A DNA stretch of 20,808 nucleotides from DATLBY01 sp035526665 (GTDB taxonomy: Bacteria; Acidobacteriota; Terriglobia; Bryobacterales; Bryobacteraceae): the NCBI GenBank assembly GCA_035526665.1, contig DATLBY010000428.1, positions 1 to 20,808 of the forward strand, written 5' to 3'. Shown in pieces: positions 6,875 through 15,299 of this stretch (positions within the stretch are counted from its first letter, which is position 1; each line of letters starts with the position of its first letter). A program made the translations under genes and the position numbers. A model generated the notes under the pieces. The model made no database searches, was not told the origin of the DNA, and saw nothing but the letters and a program-made list of their open reading frames with translations.

Positions 6875-7724
6875 TTAAACGAACACGGTACACGGAAGTC
6901 CTCGCGGTGATATAGAGTGTTTGCAGATCCGGATCGCCAAATGCCAGGTTTGCAGGCGCCTCGGATAATTCAATGGTATGAAGGTGCTTGCCTTCAGGGG
7001 AATACACCACAACCCCTGCCGCCGTGACATAGATGTTGCCCTTCTCGTCGGTCTTCAATCCGGCCGGCGCCCCCGGAATGCCTTTGATCAGGACCCGTTC
7101 GTTGCCCACCAGCCCATTCTTTGCGATGTCGTAGGCCCGGACATTTCGTTCATCTGTATTGGAGACATACAGAATTTTTCCGTTGGGCGAGAAAGTGATT
7201 CCATTGGGCCGTCCCTGCGGTTTTGCAATCACGCTCAACTCCCCTTTGGGGGAAATATGGTACACGCCGAAGAAATCGAGTTTTCCGGTCTCTACCTGCT
7301 TACCGAACGCGGGATCGGTGAAATAAATGTCGCCGTTTTTACTCACCACCAGATCGTTGGGCGAATTCAATGGTTTGCTTTCCCACTTATCCGCCAGCAC
7401 TTCGAGCTTGCCCTTCTTATCAATGCGAATCACCCGCGGGGGACGTGTCTCTGCAACGTACATCCTGCCTTTATCATCAAATGCGATGCCACCGGCGCCG
7501 TTCGAATCGTCCCGATATAGAGCGACGCCTTGGCCCGGGGTGAACTTCATCATCTTGTTAGAAGGAACATCGCAAAAGATCAAAAAGCCTTCAGTGGACC
7601 AGACCGCTCCGTCCGCAAACTTCAGTCTGGCCGCAACCTTTTCGACTTTGAGATCTGAAAAGTCCTGAGCGAAAAACGGAAGCGCCACGGACAAAAACGC
7701 CAAGGCTGCAACAGCTGAGGACAT
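6849..7724 (-). CDS. Exported SMP-30/gluconolactonase-like beta-propeller protein
   Basis: This 291-residue protein begins with a short hydrophobic leader (residues 1-20, A-Q before D21) that lacks the usual basic residues but looks like a signal peptide, so a periplasmic place is likely. The rest repeats propeller blades such as G-x-x-Y-V-A-E-T and the strong signature S-P-N-D-L-V-V-x-x-x-G-D-I-Y-F-T-D-P at 121-138. Relatives hydrolyse sugar lactones using a divalent metal. Of the expected metal ligands, Asn123 and Asn174 are present. The first Glu position appears as Asp38 (A-D-G-A-V-W), and the usual P-D-G Asp is Ala221 (P-A-G), so lactonase activity is doubtful. In-frame TAG and TAA codons sit directly before the ATG and fix the start. 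No ribosome binding site is seen. The gene overlaps the Nudix gene downstream. Confidence 0.88.
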   Translation of the reverse strand: MSSAVAALAFLSVALPFFAQDFSDLKVEKVAARLKFADGAVWSTEGFLIFCDVPSNKMMKFTPGQGVALYRDDSNGAGGIAFDDKGRMYVAETRPPRVIRIDKKGKLEVLADKWESKPLNSPNDLVVSKNGDIYFTDPAFGKQVETGKLDFFGVYHISPKGELSVIAKPQGRPNGITFSPNGKILYVSNTDERNVRAYDIAKNGLVGNERVLIKGIPGAPAGLKTDEKGNIYVTAAGVVVYSPEGKHLHTIELSEAPANLAFGDPDLQTLYITARTSVYRVRLNVKGSIQH

Positions 7725-7734
7725 TTACTAGTCG

Positions 7735-7764
7735 ATTGTAGCTGATGCGCCGTTACGCCAACAA
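7735..7764 (-). promoter_or_regulatory. Candidate promoter for the SMP-30-like gene
   Basis: On the minus strand, TTGTTG (7759-7764) is followed 18 nt later by TACAAT (7735-7740), the latter matching five of six bases of the -10 consensus. Transcription would start near 7728, leaving about 4 nt before the ATG at 7724, so the mRNA would be nearly leaderless. That agrees with the absence of a Shine-Dalgarno. Prediction by eye only. Confidence 0.35.
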
Positions 7765-7772
7765 AGCCGAGA

Positions 7773-8306
7773 CTACTTCGAGCGTTCCACCTGCAAATTA
7801 TTCTTGACCCCGAACACTCCTGATACACCATTCGCCGCAATATTTGCCAGATTTTTATCGCTTTCGTTGGCCACTACACCTTCCAGGGTCACATTTCCAT
7901 TCTTGGCGATGATGTGAATCGGCGGAATCGCCTGCAAGCCGTACCGCTGGAGTCCCGCCTGGGAATAAATTGCGCGAAATACCGCCAAACGAATACGGTC
8001 GTCGTTGGGCGAGAGCGGCAACACTTCTATCTGGTTGTCCACCGACTCGACACCTTCGATTCCCTTGACGGCCCTTTCCGCATCACTTTTCAGGGTCGGC
8101 CGTGAGACTTGGCCGATCAACGTGACTTTCCCGCCCTCCACCTTATAGGCTAGGTTGTCAAAAACCCCGTAATAGGGCAGCATGACCAACTCGTGCCGTA
8201 TCTCTTTGAGAAATCGATCTCTTCCAGTGGCCGGATGCTTATCGGCGCCAAAGAGGCCCGGAAGTGCCAGCATTGTCATCAACGGCGCTATGGTCAGAAG
8301 TTTCAT
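7773..8306 (-). CDS. Secreted protein with two BON domains
   Basis: This 177-residue protein has a signal peptide at about residues 1-21 (M-K-L-L, then a hydrophobic run ending F-G-A). Two BON repeats follow, at roughly 29-95 and 100-174. Each has the pattern of a helix, then G-x-V-T-L-x-G-x-V, then a helix and a final G-V-x-x-V-x-N-x-L/I-x-V. BON domains bind phospholipid or stabilise envelope structures (OsmY, Kbp and secretin-associated proteins), so a periplasmic envelope role is likely but not specified. The reading frame stays open well upstream, to 8813. I chose the ATG at 8304-8306 because GGAGGG lies 5 nt before it, a signal peptide begins there, and the longer version would run into nuoH. 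It is followed after 48 nt by the SMP-30-like gene. Confidence 0.88.
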   Translation of the reverse strand: MKLLTIAPLMTMLALPGLFGADKHPATGRDRFLKEIRHELVMLPYYGVFDNLAYKVEGGKVTLIGQVSRPTLKSDAERAVKGIEGVESVDNQIEVLPLSPNDDRIRLAVFRAIYSQAGLQRYGLQAIPPIHIIAKNGNVTLEGVVANESDKNLANIAANGVSGVFGVKNNLQVERSK

Positions 8307-8494
8307 ACATTCCCTCCATATAGTGAGATGCGCTAATGCCTCTCTCGTTGCGATCACAACAGTAAACAGTGGGCCGTGCCGGATAACGGCTCCGCGCCTG
8401 AGGATTTTATTGGGGAAAGGGTTCTCAAGCGGGGAGCCGGCTTGCTTTGTTGTAGAGACGAACGAAATCGGCGGCCGTCTTGTTCCGTGAAGAT
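8307..8494. other. Intergenic region downstream of nuoH and upstream of the BON gene
   Basis: At 188 nt this is the longest gene-free stretch. It should contain the end of the nuo transcript and the promoter of the BON gene. There is a small GCC/GGC inverted repeat near 8370-8390 but no T run after it, so I do not call a terminator. AT-rich bits near 8316-8325 (ACTATATGG on the minus strand) could be a -10 but lack a matching -35. No RNA gene is recognisable. Confidence 0.4.
8312..8317 (-). promoter_or_regulatory. Ribosome binding site of the BON-domain gene
   Basis: GGAGGG on the minus strand, 5 nt before the ATG at 8306. It decides the start against the much longer open frame. An out-of-frame ATG at 8308-8310 overlaps the spacer and may compete weakly. 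Confidence 0.72.
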
Positions 8495-9673
8495 TTAGGC
8501 TTTCCAAATTCCCACGACGGCGTTCACCAGGACCGCGCCCATCGCGAGCGGAATCAGATACTTCCAGCCGACGTCCATCAGTTGGTCGTAGCGAAGGCGG
8601 GGAAAGGTACCGCGGAACCAGATAAGAGCGTAAACAATTGTGAAGATTTTCAGGAAATACCAGAACAGCCCCGTCACGGCGGCATTCACAGACGGGATGA
8701 GAAACAATAAACCGAGGCCGAACAGTAAAATACCGACCGTGATCATTCCAATCCGCTGGGGCCGGCTCTTCAGAGGCTTCACCAAGAGGAAGCAGGCTGC
8801 GCCGGTGCCGCATATGGAAAGGACGGGCACGCCGTAATTCATGGGAAGGGCGAGCCAGGAAATATTAGGAAAGGGACGCAGCCATCCACCCCAGAACAGC
8901 GTTACCGCAACCGAGGAGACCACCCAGATGTTGGCGTACTCGGCCAGCATGAACAGGGACCAGCGGAACCCGCTGTATTCGGTGTGGAAGCCGGCAACCA
9001 GTTCGGATTCCGCTTCCGGCAGATCAAAGGGGGTGCGATTCGTCTCCGCCACGGATGCAATGAAATAGATAACGAACGGGACCATCATTAGCCCATAGTT
9101 CTCAAACGCGAACCAGATGTGACGATCCTGCTGTGCTTTGACGATCTCCACCAGGCTGAGCGATCCGGCGATCATCACGCCCGAAAGCAGAGCCAGCGAC
9201 AGGGCTACCTCATAACTGACAAGCTGGGCAGCGCTCCGGAGCGCTCCCAACAGCGGATAGTGACTGTTGGAAGACCAGCCCCCCAGAATGATTCCCAGGA
9301 TGCCAACCGCGCCCATGGCGGATACCACCAGAATTCCGACGTTCACATCGGCTATGTAGAGGTTCCGGCCGAATGGCAGCACCGCGAAGGCGGTAAAGGC
9401 AGTGAACATCGATACTACGGGAGCCATCCAGAAAATCCAGCGATCGGCACCCGAGGGAATGATGTCCTCCTTCAGCAGGAGCTTCAAGGCATCGGCCAGG
9501 GGCTGCAGCAATCCATGCGGACCCACGCGCATGGGGCCCAGTCGGACCTGCATATCGGCGAGCACTTTGCGCTCCATCAGTACTATATAGCCCGTCAATA
9601 AAGGGAAGATCAGCAGAATCGCCGCCATCAGCAACAGCGGAATCGCCAGCGGGTGGTGCAGCATCGCCGCCAT
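8495..9673 (-). CDS. nuoH: NADH-quinone oxidoreductase subunit H (NuoH/ND1)
   Basis: This 392-residue inner-membrane protein forms the quinone chamber and joins the peripheral arm of complex I to the pump modules. The family core is plain: E-R-K-x-L-A-x-M-Q-x-R-x-G-P at 34-47, L-K-E-D near 67-70, A-Q-L-V-S-Y-E with Glu155, and the loop A-E-T-N-R-T-P-F-D-L-P-E-A-E-S-E-L at 209-225, followed by G-F-H-T-E-Y-S-G. It is longer than the roughly 325-residue E. coli protein, with extra membrane segments toward the C-terminus. It is the last gene of the cluster; in the standard order it lies before nuoI. Its ATG shares one base with the nuoN stop (TAATG), so translation is coupled. Confidence 0.97.
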   Translation of the reverse strand: MAAMLHHPLAIPLLLMAAILLIFPLLTGYIVLMERKVLADMQVRLGPMRVGPHGLLQPLADALKLLLKEDIIPSGADRWIFWMAPVVSMFTAFTAFAVLPFGRNLYIADVNVGILVVSAMGAVGILGIILGGWSSNSHYPLLGALRSAAQLVSYEVALSLALLSGVMIAGSLSLVEIVKAQQDRHIWFAFENYGLMMVPFVIYFIASVAETNRTPFDLPEAESELVAGFHTEYSGFRWSLFMLAEYANIWVVSSVAVTLFWGGWLRPFPNISWLALPMNYGVPVLSICGTGAACFLLVKPLKSRPQRIGMITVGILLFGLGLLFLIPSVNAAVTGLFWYFLKIFTIVYALIWFRGTFPRLRYDQLMDVGWKYLIPLAMGAVLVNAVVGIWKA

Positions 9674-11145
9674 TATTGGCCGCCTCCGGTAAAGCGGACG
9701 AACTGCAGGAACGGCTCCGGATACAGACCAATTACCAGCGTGAGCACTCCACTAAGGCCGATCGCCAGCCGCAATCCAGGCCCGCTCAGGAGCGGAGCGC
9801 CGCCGGCTGTATCGCTCAGAAACATGCTGCGCACGATCCGGAAATAGTAGTAGAGCGCCACGGCCACATAGAGGGTGGCGATCACCGCAAGCACGTAATG
9901 TCCTGTCTCGATCAGCGCGAGGAAAATATAGTATTTTCCGAGGAAACCGGCCGTCGGAGGAATTCCCGCCAACGACACCAGGAACACGAGCATCCACAGG
10001 GCATATCCCGGATGCCGGTGCATCAGGCCCGCGAAATCGTCGATATCCTCGGCTGCAACTCCGTGGCGCTCCATCGCCCCGACCATTAGGAAGGCGCCCA
10101 GTGTCATAAACGTGTACACCAGGACGTACACGGCAATCCCCTGGATGCCCCGTTCATTGCCGGCTACCAATCCCAGCAGCATATATCCGGCATGGGAGAT
10201 GGAGCTGTATGCCAGCAAGCGTTTGACGTTGCTCTGGCTGATAGCGGCCAGGTTGCCAAGCGTCAGGCTCGCGACCGCCGCCACTATCAGTATTGGTTCC
10301 CAAAGGGCGCGCGCGGAGCCGAAAGGCCCCAGCAGCAAGCGTATGAGCAGCGCGAACGCGGCCGCTTTGGAAGCGACCGACAGGTAGGCCGTAACCGGGG
10401 TCGGAGCTCCCTCGTAGGCATCCGGGGCCCACATGTGAAACGGCACAGCGGATATCTTGAACAGCATTCCGACGGCCGAGGCCGCCAGCGCAGCAAAGAC
10501 AATCGGATCGAAGACTCCCCGGTCCGTTACCGCGGAGGCAATGTCGGCGAACTTGGTGGAGCCGGAAAGCCCGTAAAGCAGCGAGAAGCCGTAGAGCAGG
10601 AACCCGCTGGAGAATGCTCCCAGAAGCAGATATTTGATGGCCGCTTCGTTAGACCGTTTCTCGCCGCGTGAGAAGCCCACAAGAATGTAAAAAGAAACGG
10701 CCATCAGTTCCAGGCCAACGGCAACGATAATCAAATCCACGCCGGTGGCCAGAAAAAACATCCCCGCCTGGGCGAAGAGGAGGAGGCCATAATATTCCCC
10801 CATGGGCTCGCCGGAGGTTAGCAGGAACCGGTAGGAGACGACTGCAACAATGGCCGCCGCAATGAGGAAGATCCAGTTGAAGAATAGCGCGAGGCGGTCG
10901 ATCACCAGCGATCCCTGGAACGCAGTCAATTCTGCTGCGCCCTGCGAAGCCAGCCACGTCTGTTGCCGGAAGAGCGACGCACCGGTAAATACGAGTGCGG
11001 CGAGTGTCAGGACCAGCAGCCACTTGCGGTGCCGCTGCTCACGTGATGCCAGAAAGTCGAATAGCAGTACGGCACAGCCGAACAGGGCTAGCATGAGGGC
11101 GGGCAGCAGAGCAAAGTGATCCTTCGCCGTGTACCACTGGTTCAC
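9673..11145 (-). CDS. nuoN: NADH-quinone oxidoreductase subunit N (NuoN/ND2)
   Basis: This is an antiporter-like proton-pumping subunit of the complex I membrane arm, 490 residues, with about 14 membrane helices. The conserved charged residues are in place: Glu146 in V-G-L-E-L-M-A-V-S-F-Y, and Lys230 in M-L-F-K-I-S-A-V-P-F-H-M-W-A-P-D-A-Y-E-G. I place the start at the GTG at 11143-11145, which overlaps the nuoM stop as GTGA. The frame stays open 38 codons further upstream, but that part lies inside nuoM and does not resemble NuoN. The stop shares one base with the nuoH ATG. Confidence 0.96.
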   Translation of the reverse strand: MNQWYTAKDHFALLPALMLALFGCAVLLFDFLASREQRHRKWLLVLTLAALVFTGASLFRQQTWLASQGAAELTAFQGSLVIDRLALFFNWIFLIAAAIVAVVSYRFLLTSGEPMGEYYGLLLFAQAGMFFLATGVDLIIVAVGLELMAVSFYILVGFSRGEKRSNEAAIKYLLLGAFSSGFLLYGFSLLYGLSGSTKFADIASAVTDRGVFDPIVFAALAASAVGMLFKISAVPFHMWAPDAYEGAPTPVTAYLSVASKAAAFALLIRLLLGPFGSARALWEPILIVAAVASLTLGNLAAISQSNVKRLLAYSSISHAGYMLLGLVAGNERGIQGIAVYVLVYTFMTLGAFLMVGAMERHGVAAEDIDDFAGLMHRHPGYALWMLVFLVSLAGIPPTAGFLGKYYIFLALIETGHYVLAVIATLYVAVALYYYFRIVRSMFLSDTAGGAPLLSGPGLRLAIGLSGVLTLVIGLYPEPFLQFVRFTGGGQ

Positions 11146-12617
11146 GGATGTACCCTTTGCACGATGGCCGTCACGGGCTGCTCCAAGATTGCAAAGAATG
11201 GTTTTGGGTAGAGACCGATCCATAGCGCCCACGCGATCAACGGCAGAAATGTCACCCACTCGCGCACGGAGAGGTCCCGCAGCCCGGCGTTCAAGGGATT
11301 TGTTACGTCACCCAGCATGGTGCGCTGATACAGCCACAGGAGATACGCGGCTCCCAAGACGATTCCGAGCACGGCCAGTGCCGCCCATACCGGATTCACC
11401 GCGTAGGCGCCCTGTAGAATTGTGAACTCTCCAATGAACCCGTTGAGCAGCGGCAGGCCGGCCGAACTGAACATTGCGAAGGCGAATACCACCGCATAGT
11501 TCGGCATCACCGCCGCCAGCCCGCCATACTCGGCGATTTCCCGCGTGTGACGGCGCTCATACATCACGCCCACAATCAGGAACAGCATGCCAGTGGAGAT
11601 CCCGTGATTGATTTGCTGGAGGACACTGCCCGCGATGCCGGGTTGATTCAACGCGAAGATTCCTAGTGTGCAGAACCCGAGGTGGCTCACCGAGGAATAT
11701 GCCACCAGCTTCTTCCAGTCCTTCTGCATCAGGCTGACGAGCGCGCCGTAGAGAATCGCGATGATGGATAAGACCGCCATGATCTGGACAATTACCGGGG
11801 TAGCGGAAGCTTTAGGGAGCAGCGGAAGCGAGAAACGGATGAACCCGTAGGTCCCCATTTTCAGCATGACGCTGGCCAGAATCACCGAGCCTGCCGTAGG
11901 CGCCTCCACGTGCGCATCGGGCAGCCAGGTATGGAACGGGAACATGGGAACCTTGACCGCAAAGCCCAGGAAAAACAGCCAGAAGACCCACTGTTCCATG
12001 CCGGGAGTCAGTTGCAGCTTCATCAGCTCCGTAATATCGAATGTGTAGAAGCCGAACTGCTTGTAGTACTGGAAGTACAAAACTAACCCGCCCAGCAGCA
12101 TCAGCACGGAGCCCGTCAGCGTGTAGAGGAAAAACTTGATGGCGGCGTACAGCTTCCGCGGGCCTCCCCAGATGCTGATGAGGAAATACATGGGCACCAA
12201 TACTACTTCCCAGAACACAAAGAACAGAAAGAAATCGAGCGACACAAAAACGCCGATCATGCCGGTCTGAAGCACCAGCAGGATCGTGTAGTACTCCTTC
12301 ACTCTGGATTCAATTGCATTCCAGGAGGAAAGGATGGCAATCGCGCCTATTAACGTCGTCAGCAGGACCAGCAGCAGGCTGATGCCATCGATGCCCACGA
12401 AGTATTTCACGCCCAGACTGGGAATCCATTCGTATTTTTCCACCAGCTGAAAGCCAGGCGCATTCCTGTCGAAACGCTGCAGCAGGAGCAGGGAAGCGAG
12501 AAATCCAGCAATTCCGCCGGCGTTGGCCCAAGCGCGGATCCAGGCGGTACGCGAGGCAGGAATGAACAATAACAGGATCGTCGCAAATAATGGCGTGAAG
12601 AGAACCAGGCTGATCAT
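11142..12617 (-). CDS. nuoM: NADH-quinone oxidoreductase subunit M (NuoM/ND4)
   Basis: This is an antiporter-like proton-pumping subunit, 491 residues. Glu137 lies in F-V-F-W-E-V-V-L-V-P-M-Y-F-L, and Lys222 in F-A-V-K-V-P-M-F-P-F-H-T-W-L-P-D-A-H-V-E-A-P. Both are the residues thought to carry protons in this family. The motif L-V-A-Y-S-S-V-S-H-L-G-F is also present. Length fits the family. The ATG overlaps the nuoL stop by 4 nt, and the stop overlaps the nuoN GTG by 3 nt. Confidence 0.97.
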   Translation of the reverse strand: MISLVLFTPLFATILLLFIPASRTAWIRAWANAGGIAGFLASLLLLQRFDRNAPGFQLVEKYEWIPSLGVKYFVGIDGISLLLVLLTTLIGAIAILSSWNAIESRVKEYYTILLVLQTGMIGVFVSLDFFLFFVFWEVVLVPMYFLISIWGGPRKLYAAIKFFLYTLTGSVLMLLGGLVLYFQYYKQFGFYTFDITELMKLQLTPGMEQWVFWLFFLGFAVKVPMFPFHTWLPDAHVEAPTAGSVILASVMLKMGTYGFIRFSLPLLPKASATPVIVQIMAVLSIIAILYGALVSLMQKDWKKLVAYSSVSHLGFCTLGIFALNQPGIAGSVLQQINHGISTGMLFLIVGVMYERRHTREIAEYGGLAAVMPNYAVVFAFAMFSSAGLPLLNGFIGEFTILQGAYAVNPVWAALAVLGIVLGAAYLLWLYQRTMLGDVTNPLNAGLRDLSVREWVTFLPLIAWALWIGLYPKPFFAILEQPVTAIVQRVHP

Positions 12618-14467
12618 CGTGTGACGTAGACTCCCAACATCAACAAGGCGCCGAAGACAAAATAGAGAGCATAGGTCTGGACACGCCCGCTCTGCAGGAT
12701 CCGCGCTGGATAGGAGAGCACGCCGACCGTGAACGATACGAATCGCACCAGGCCGTCTACCACCCAGGTATCCCAGAAGATGGAAATTTGTGAGAGCATC
12801 CGTGCCAGCCAGCCTGCGCCATTCACGCCGCCATCCACTACCCGTGCATCAAACCGGCCCAGCATAGCGCCGCCGCCTTTGGCCAAGCCTTCCACGAAAA
12901 CGGAATTGTAAGCCTCATCTACATACCAGTTGTGCCGTAAAACCGATGCAAGCTGGCCCTTAATTTCGAAGCGCGAGAGCAGAATGCCCAGCAGCGCCGC
13001 AGCCAGGGCGAGGCCCATCAGAATCCACTCCGTCCCAGGAGCCGGATGGGCAGCCGCCTCGCTGGGAAACACCGGCGCCAGCCAGGCGCGAAAGTTCTCG
13101 TGCGGGTAGCCTGCCAAGGCACTCCCAATTGCCAGGATCACTAGCGGCGCGGTCATTACGCGGGGCGATTCATGGGGGTGCACGGCGTAGCTTCCTTCGC
13201 GGTAGAACGTCATCGTCATAAGGCGCCACATATAGAACGCGGTCATCAGCGCCGTCGCCAGTCCCACCGAGTAGATCGCCGTAGATCCATGGGGCGAATG
13301 GTACACATGCGACAAAATTTCATCCTTCGAGAAAAATCCGGCGAGGCCCGGAATACCGGATATTGCTAATGCGCCAACCAGCATGGCCGCGTGGGTAACG
13401 GGCATGGCCTTGCGCAGACCGCCCATTTTCCGCATATCCTGTTCGCCACCCGTGCCGTGAATCACCGATCCCGCTCCCAGGAAAAGGAGCGCTTTAAAAA
13501 AGGCATGCGTGAAGAGGTGGAAGATCGCTACCCAATACGCGCCCACGCCCAGCGCCATGAACATGAATCCAAGCTGGCTCACAGTGGAGTATGCCAGCAC
13601 GCGCTTGATATCGTTCTGAACCAGAGCGATTGATGCCGCAAGGATCGCCGTGAACGCGCCCACAATGGCCACGATAGCCAATACCTCGGGGCTGGCGGTG
13701 AACAGCACATTCGTCCGCGCCACCAGGTACACGCCGGCAGTCACCATAGTGGCCGCATGGATCAACGCGGACACAGGGGTGGGACCCTCCATCGCATCCG
13801 GAAGCCAGACATGCAGCGGAAACTGCGCCGATTTGCCGGTTGCGCCGATGAAAAGCAGCAGTGCCGCCAGCGGAGCCAATCCAGCCGGTACCTGAGACAG
13901 ATCCGCGAAGCGCACTGACCCGGCCCCTGCCAGCACAACGAGCATGCCCAGCAGAAATGCCGCGTCTCCCACGCGATTTACCACAAAAGCCTTCATCCCG
14001 GCGAAACCCGCCGGTTGGCGCTTGAAATAGAAACCAATCAGCAGATAGCTGCACAGCCCCACGCCTTCCCATCCCACGAACAGCAGCGCGAGATTGTTGG
14101 CCATTACCAGCAGCAGCATGAAAAAAACGAACAGATTCAGGTATCCGAAGAACCGGTAATAGCCGCGGTCGTCCGCCATGTACCCGATCGAATACACATG
14201 AATGACAGAACTGATTCCAGTGACGATCAGGATCATCAATGAGCTGAGTGGATCAATGGCGTAAGCCCAATCCGCATGCGCCAGGGGGAGCCACTCAAAT
14301 AAAATCCGTTCCTGAGGCCCTTGAGCGGCCGTAGGCAACGACACGGCGAACGAGGCCAGCACCGCACCCACGCAGACAATGTTGACGCCAGTCTTGGGGA
14401 GACGGCGGCCGAAAAGTAACATCAGTAGAGCGCCCATCAGAGGAAACAGCGGAATCAGCTCTACCAT
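12614..14467 (-). CDS. nuoL: NADH-quinone oxidoreductase subunit L (NuoL/ND5)
   Basis: This is the distal proton-pumping subunit of the membrane arm, 617 residues. Glu134 is in V-G-W-E-G-V-G-L-C-S-Y-L-L-I-G-F, and Lys212 in G-A-T-G-K-S-A-Q-F-P-L-H-V-W-L-P-D-A-M-E-G. The motif L-A-Y-S-T-V-S-Q-L-G-F-M is present. The C-terminal third has a charged stretch and a final hydrophobic segment, consistent with the long lateral helix that clamps NuoM and NuoN. Length is as expected. It overlaps nuoK upstream by 7 nt and nuoM downstream by 4 nt. Confidence 0.97.
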   Translation of the reverse strand: MVELIPLFPLMGALLMLLFGRRLPKTGVNIVCVGAVLASFAVSLPTAAQGPQERILFEWLPLAHADWAYAIDPLSSLMILIVTGISSVIHVYSIGYMADDRGYYRFFGYLNLFVFFMLLLVMANNLALLFVGWEGVGLCSYLLIGFYFKRQPAGFAGMKAFVVNRVGDAAFLLGMLVVLAGAGSVRFADLSQVPAGLAPLAALLLFIGATGKSAQFPLHVWLPDAMEGPTPVSALIHAATMVTAGVYLVARTNVLFTASPEVLAIVAIVGAFTAILAASIALVQNDIKRVLAYSTVSQLGFMFMALGVGAYWVAIFHLFTHAFFKALLFLGAGSVIHGTGGEQDMRKMGGLRKAMPVTHAAMLVGALAISGIPGLAGFFSKDEILSHVYHSPHGSTAIYSVGLATALMTAFYMWRLMTMTFYREGSYAVHPHESPRVMTAPLVILAIGSALAGYPHENFRAWLAPVFPSEAAAHPAPGTEWILMGLALAAALLGILLSRFEIKGQLASVLRHNWYVDEAYNSVFVEGLAKGGGAMLGRFDARVVDGGVNGAGWLARMLSQISIFWDTWVVDGLVRFVSFTVGVLSYPARILQSGRVQTYALYFVFGALLMLGVYVTR

Positions 14468-14763
14468 TTCAGAAGGTCCACCTCGTCGGCCAGGACGGTG
14501 CCCTTGTTCCGGAAGAGGGCGATCAGGATGCCGAGTCCGACGGCCGCCTCGGCGACCGCGATCGCAATGACGAAGATCGCGAAAATCTGTCCCTTCACAT
14601 CGCCGTAATATCGGGAAAAGGCAATCAGATTGATGTTGACCGCATTCAGAATCAGTTCGATGGACATCAGAATGATGACAATATTGCGGCGTGTCAGCAC
14701 GCCCATTGCGCCAATCAGGAAGAGGGCTGCGCTCACCACCACGTAATGAGTAGTGGTGATCAT
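14461..14763 (-). CDS. nuoK: NADH-quinone oxidoreductase subunit K (NuoK/ND4L)
   Basis: This 100-residue protein has three transmembrane helices and is the small proton-channel subunit. Both family glutamates fall at the expected places: Glu36 in M-S-I-E-L-I-L-N-A-V-N-I-N and Glu72 in I-A-V-A-E-A-A-V-G-L. The start overlaps the nuoJ stop by 4 nt (ATGA), and the end overlaps nuoL by 7 nt. Confidence 0.97.
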   Translation of the reverse strand: MITTTHYVVVSAALFLIGAMGVLTRRNIVIILMSIELILNAVNINLIAFSRYYGDVKGQIFAIFVIAIAVAEAAVGLGILIALFRNKGTVLADEVDLLKW

Positions 14764-15299
14764 TCAGCCCGCTTCCTGGCCATGAATACCGACCCGATAA
14801 CGGCCACCAACAAAAGCAGCGACACTACTTCAAAAGGCAGCAGATACTCTGAAAAGAGAATGTCGGCGATCTGTTCGGTATTCCCGGTCTTGGTTGTAGC
14901 GGCATCGACGGACGCGGGATGGCTCCACGGGAGGCTGGATGCTCCCCGCCGCATCAGCAGAAAGGCCTCCGCCGCGACACCCAGCAGGCAAGCCAGCGCG
15001 ATCCACCATTGCCCGTTGAATTGCCGCTGCCGCGCTGCTTCGTCCAGGTTCACCAGCATGATCACGAAAAGGAACAGCAGCATGATGCCGCCGACGTAAA
15101 GGACGATCTGCACCGCGAACAGGAACTCGGCCCGCTGCAGGAGATACAACCCCGCGACACCCAGCAGCGAAACAATCAGCGATACGGCGCTGTGCACGGC
15201 ACTGCGCCTGGTGATGGTGAATATGGCCCCGCCCACCGCAAGCAAAGCGAAGGCATAGAAAAAGACGGCGTCCAGATTGGAAATCGAAATGTTCGCCAC
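14760..15299 (-). CDS. nuoJ: NADH-quinone oxidoreductase subunit J (NuoJ/ND6)
   Basis: This 179-residue membrane protein has five predicted helices. The diagnostic third-helix segment V-L-Y-V-G-G-I-M-L-L-F-L-F-V-I-M-L is at 66-82 and holds the Tyr/Gly region where the helix changes conformation during turnover. The start codon is GTG at 15297-15299, overlapping the nuoI stop by one base (TAGTG). The end overlaps nuoK by 4 nt. Confidence 0.94.
   Translation of the reverse strand: MANISISNLDAVFFYAFALLAVGGAIFTITRRSAVHSAVSLIVSLLGVAGLYLLQRAEFLFAVQIVLYVGGIMLLFLFVIMLVNLDEAARQRQFNGQWWIALACLLGVAAEAFLLMRRGASSLPWSHPASVDAATTKTGNTEQIADILFSEYLLPFEVVSLLLLVAVIGSVFMARKRAE

Noticed and set aside
8365..8392. 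Possible intrinsic terminator after nuoH
   Set aside because: The GCC/GGC inverted repeat is short, its loop and stem are ambiguous, and no T run follows on either strand.
8307..8813. N-terminal extension of the BON-domain frame up to 8813 (346 codons in all)
   Set aside because: The added part overlaps the nuoH coding sequence, has no family resemblance, and would bury a good signal peptide and ribosome binding site at 8306.
11146..11259. Longer NuoN start 38 codons upstream
   Set aside because: It lies inside nuoM in another frame, and the extra residues do not resemble NuoN. The GTG overlapping the nuoM stop matches the coupling seen at the other nuo junctions.
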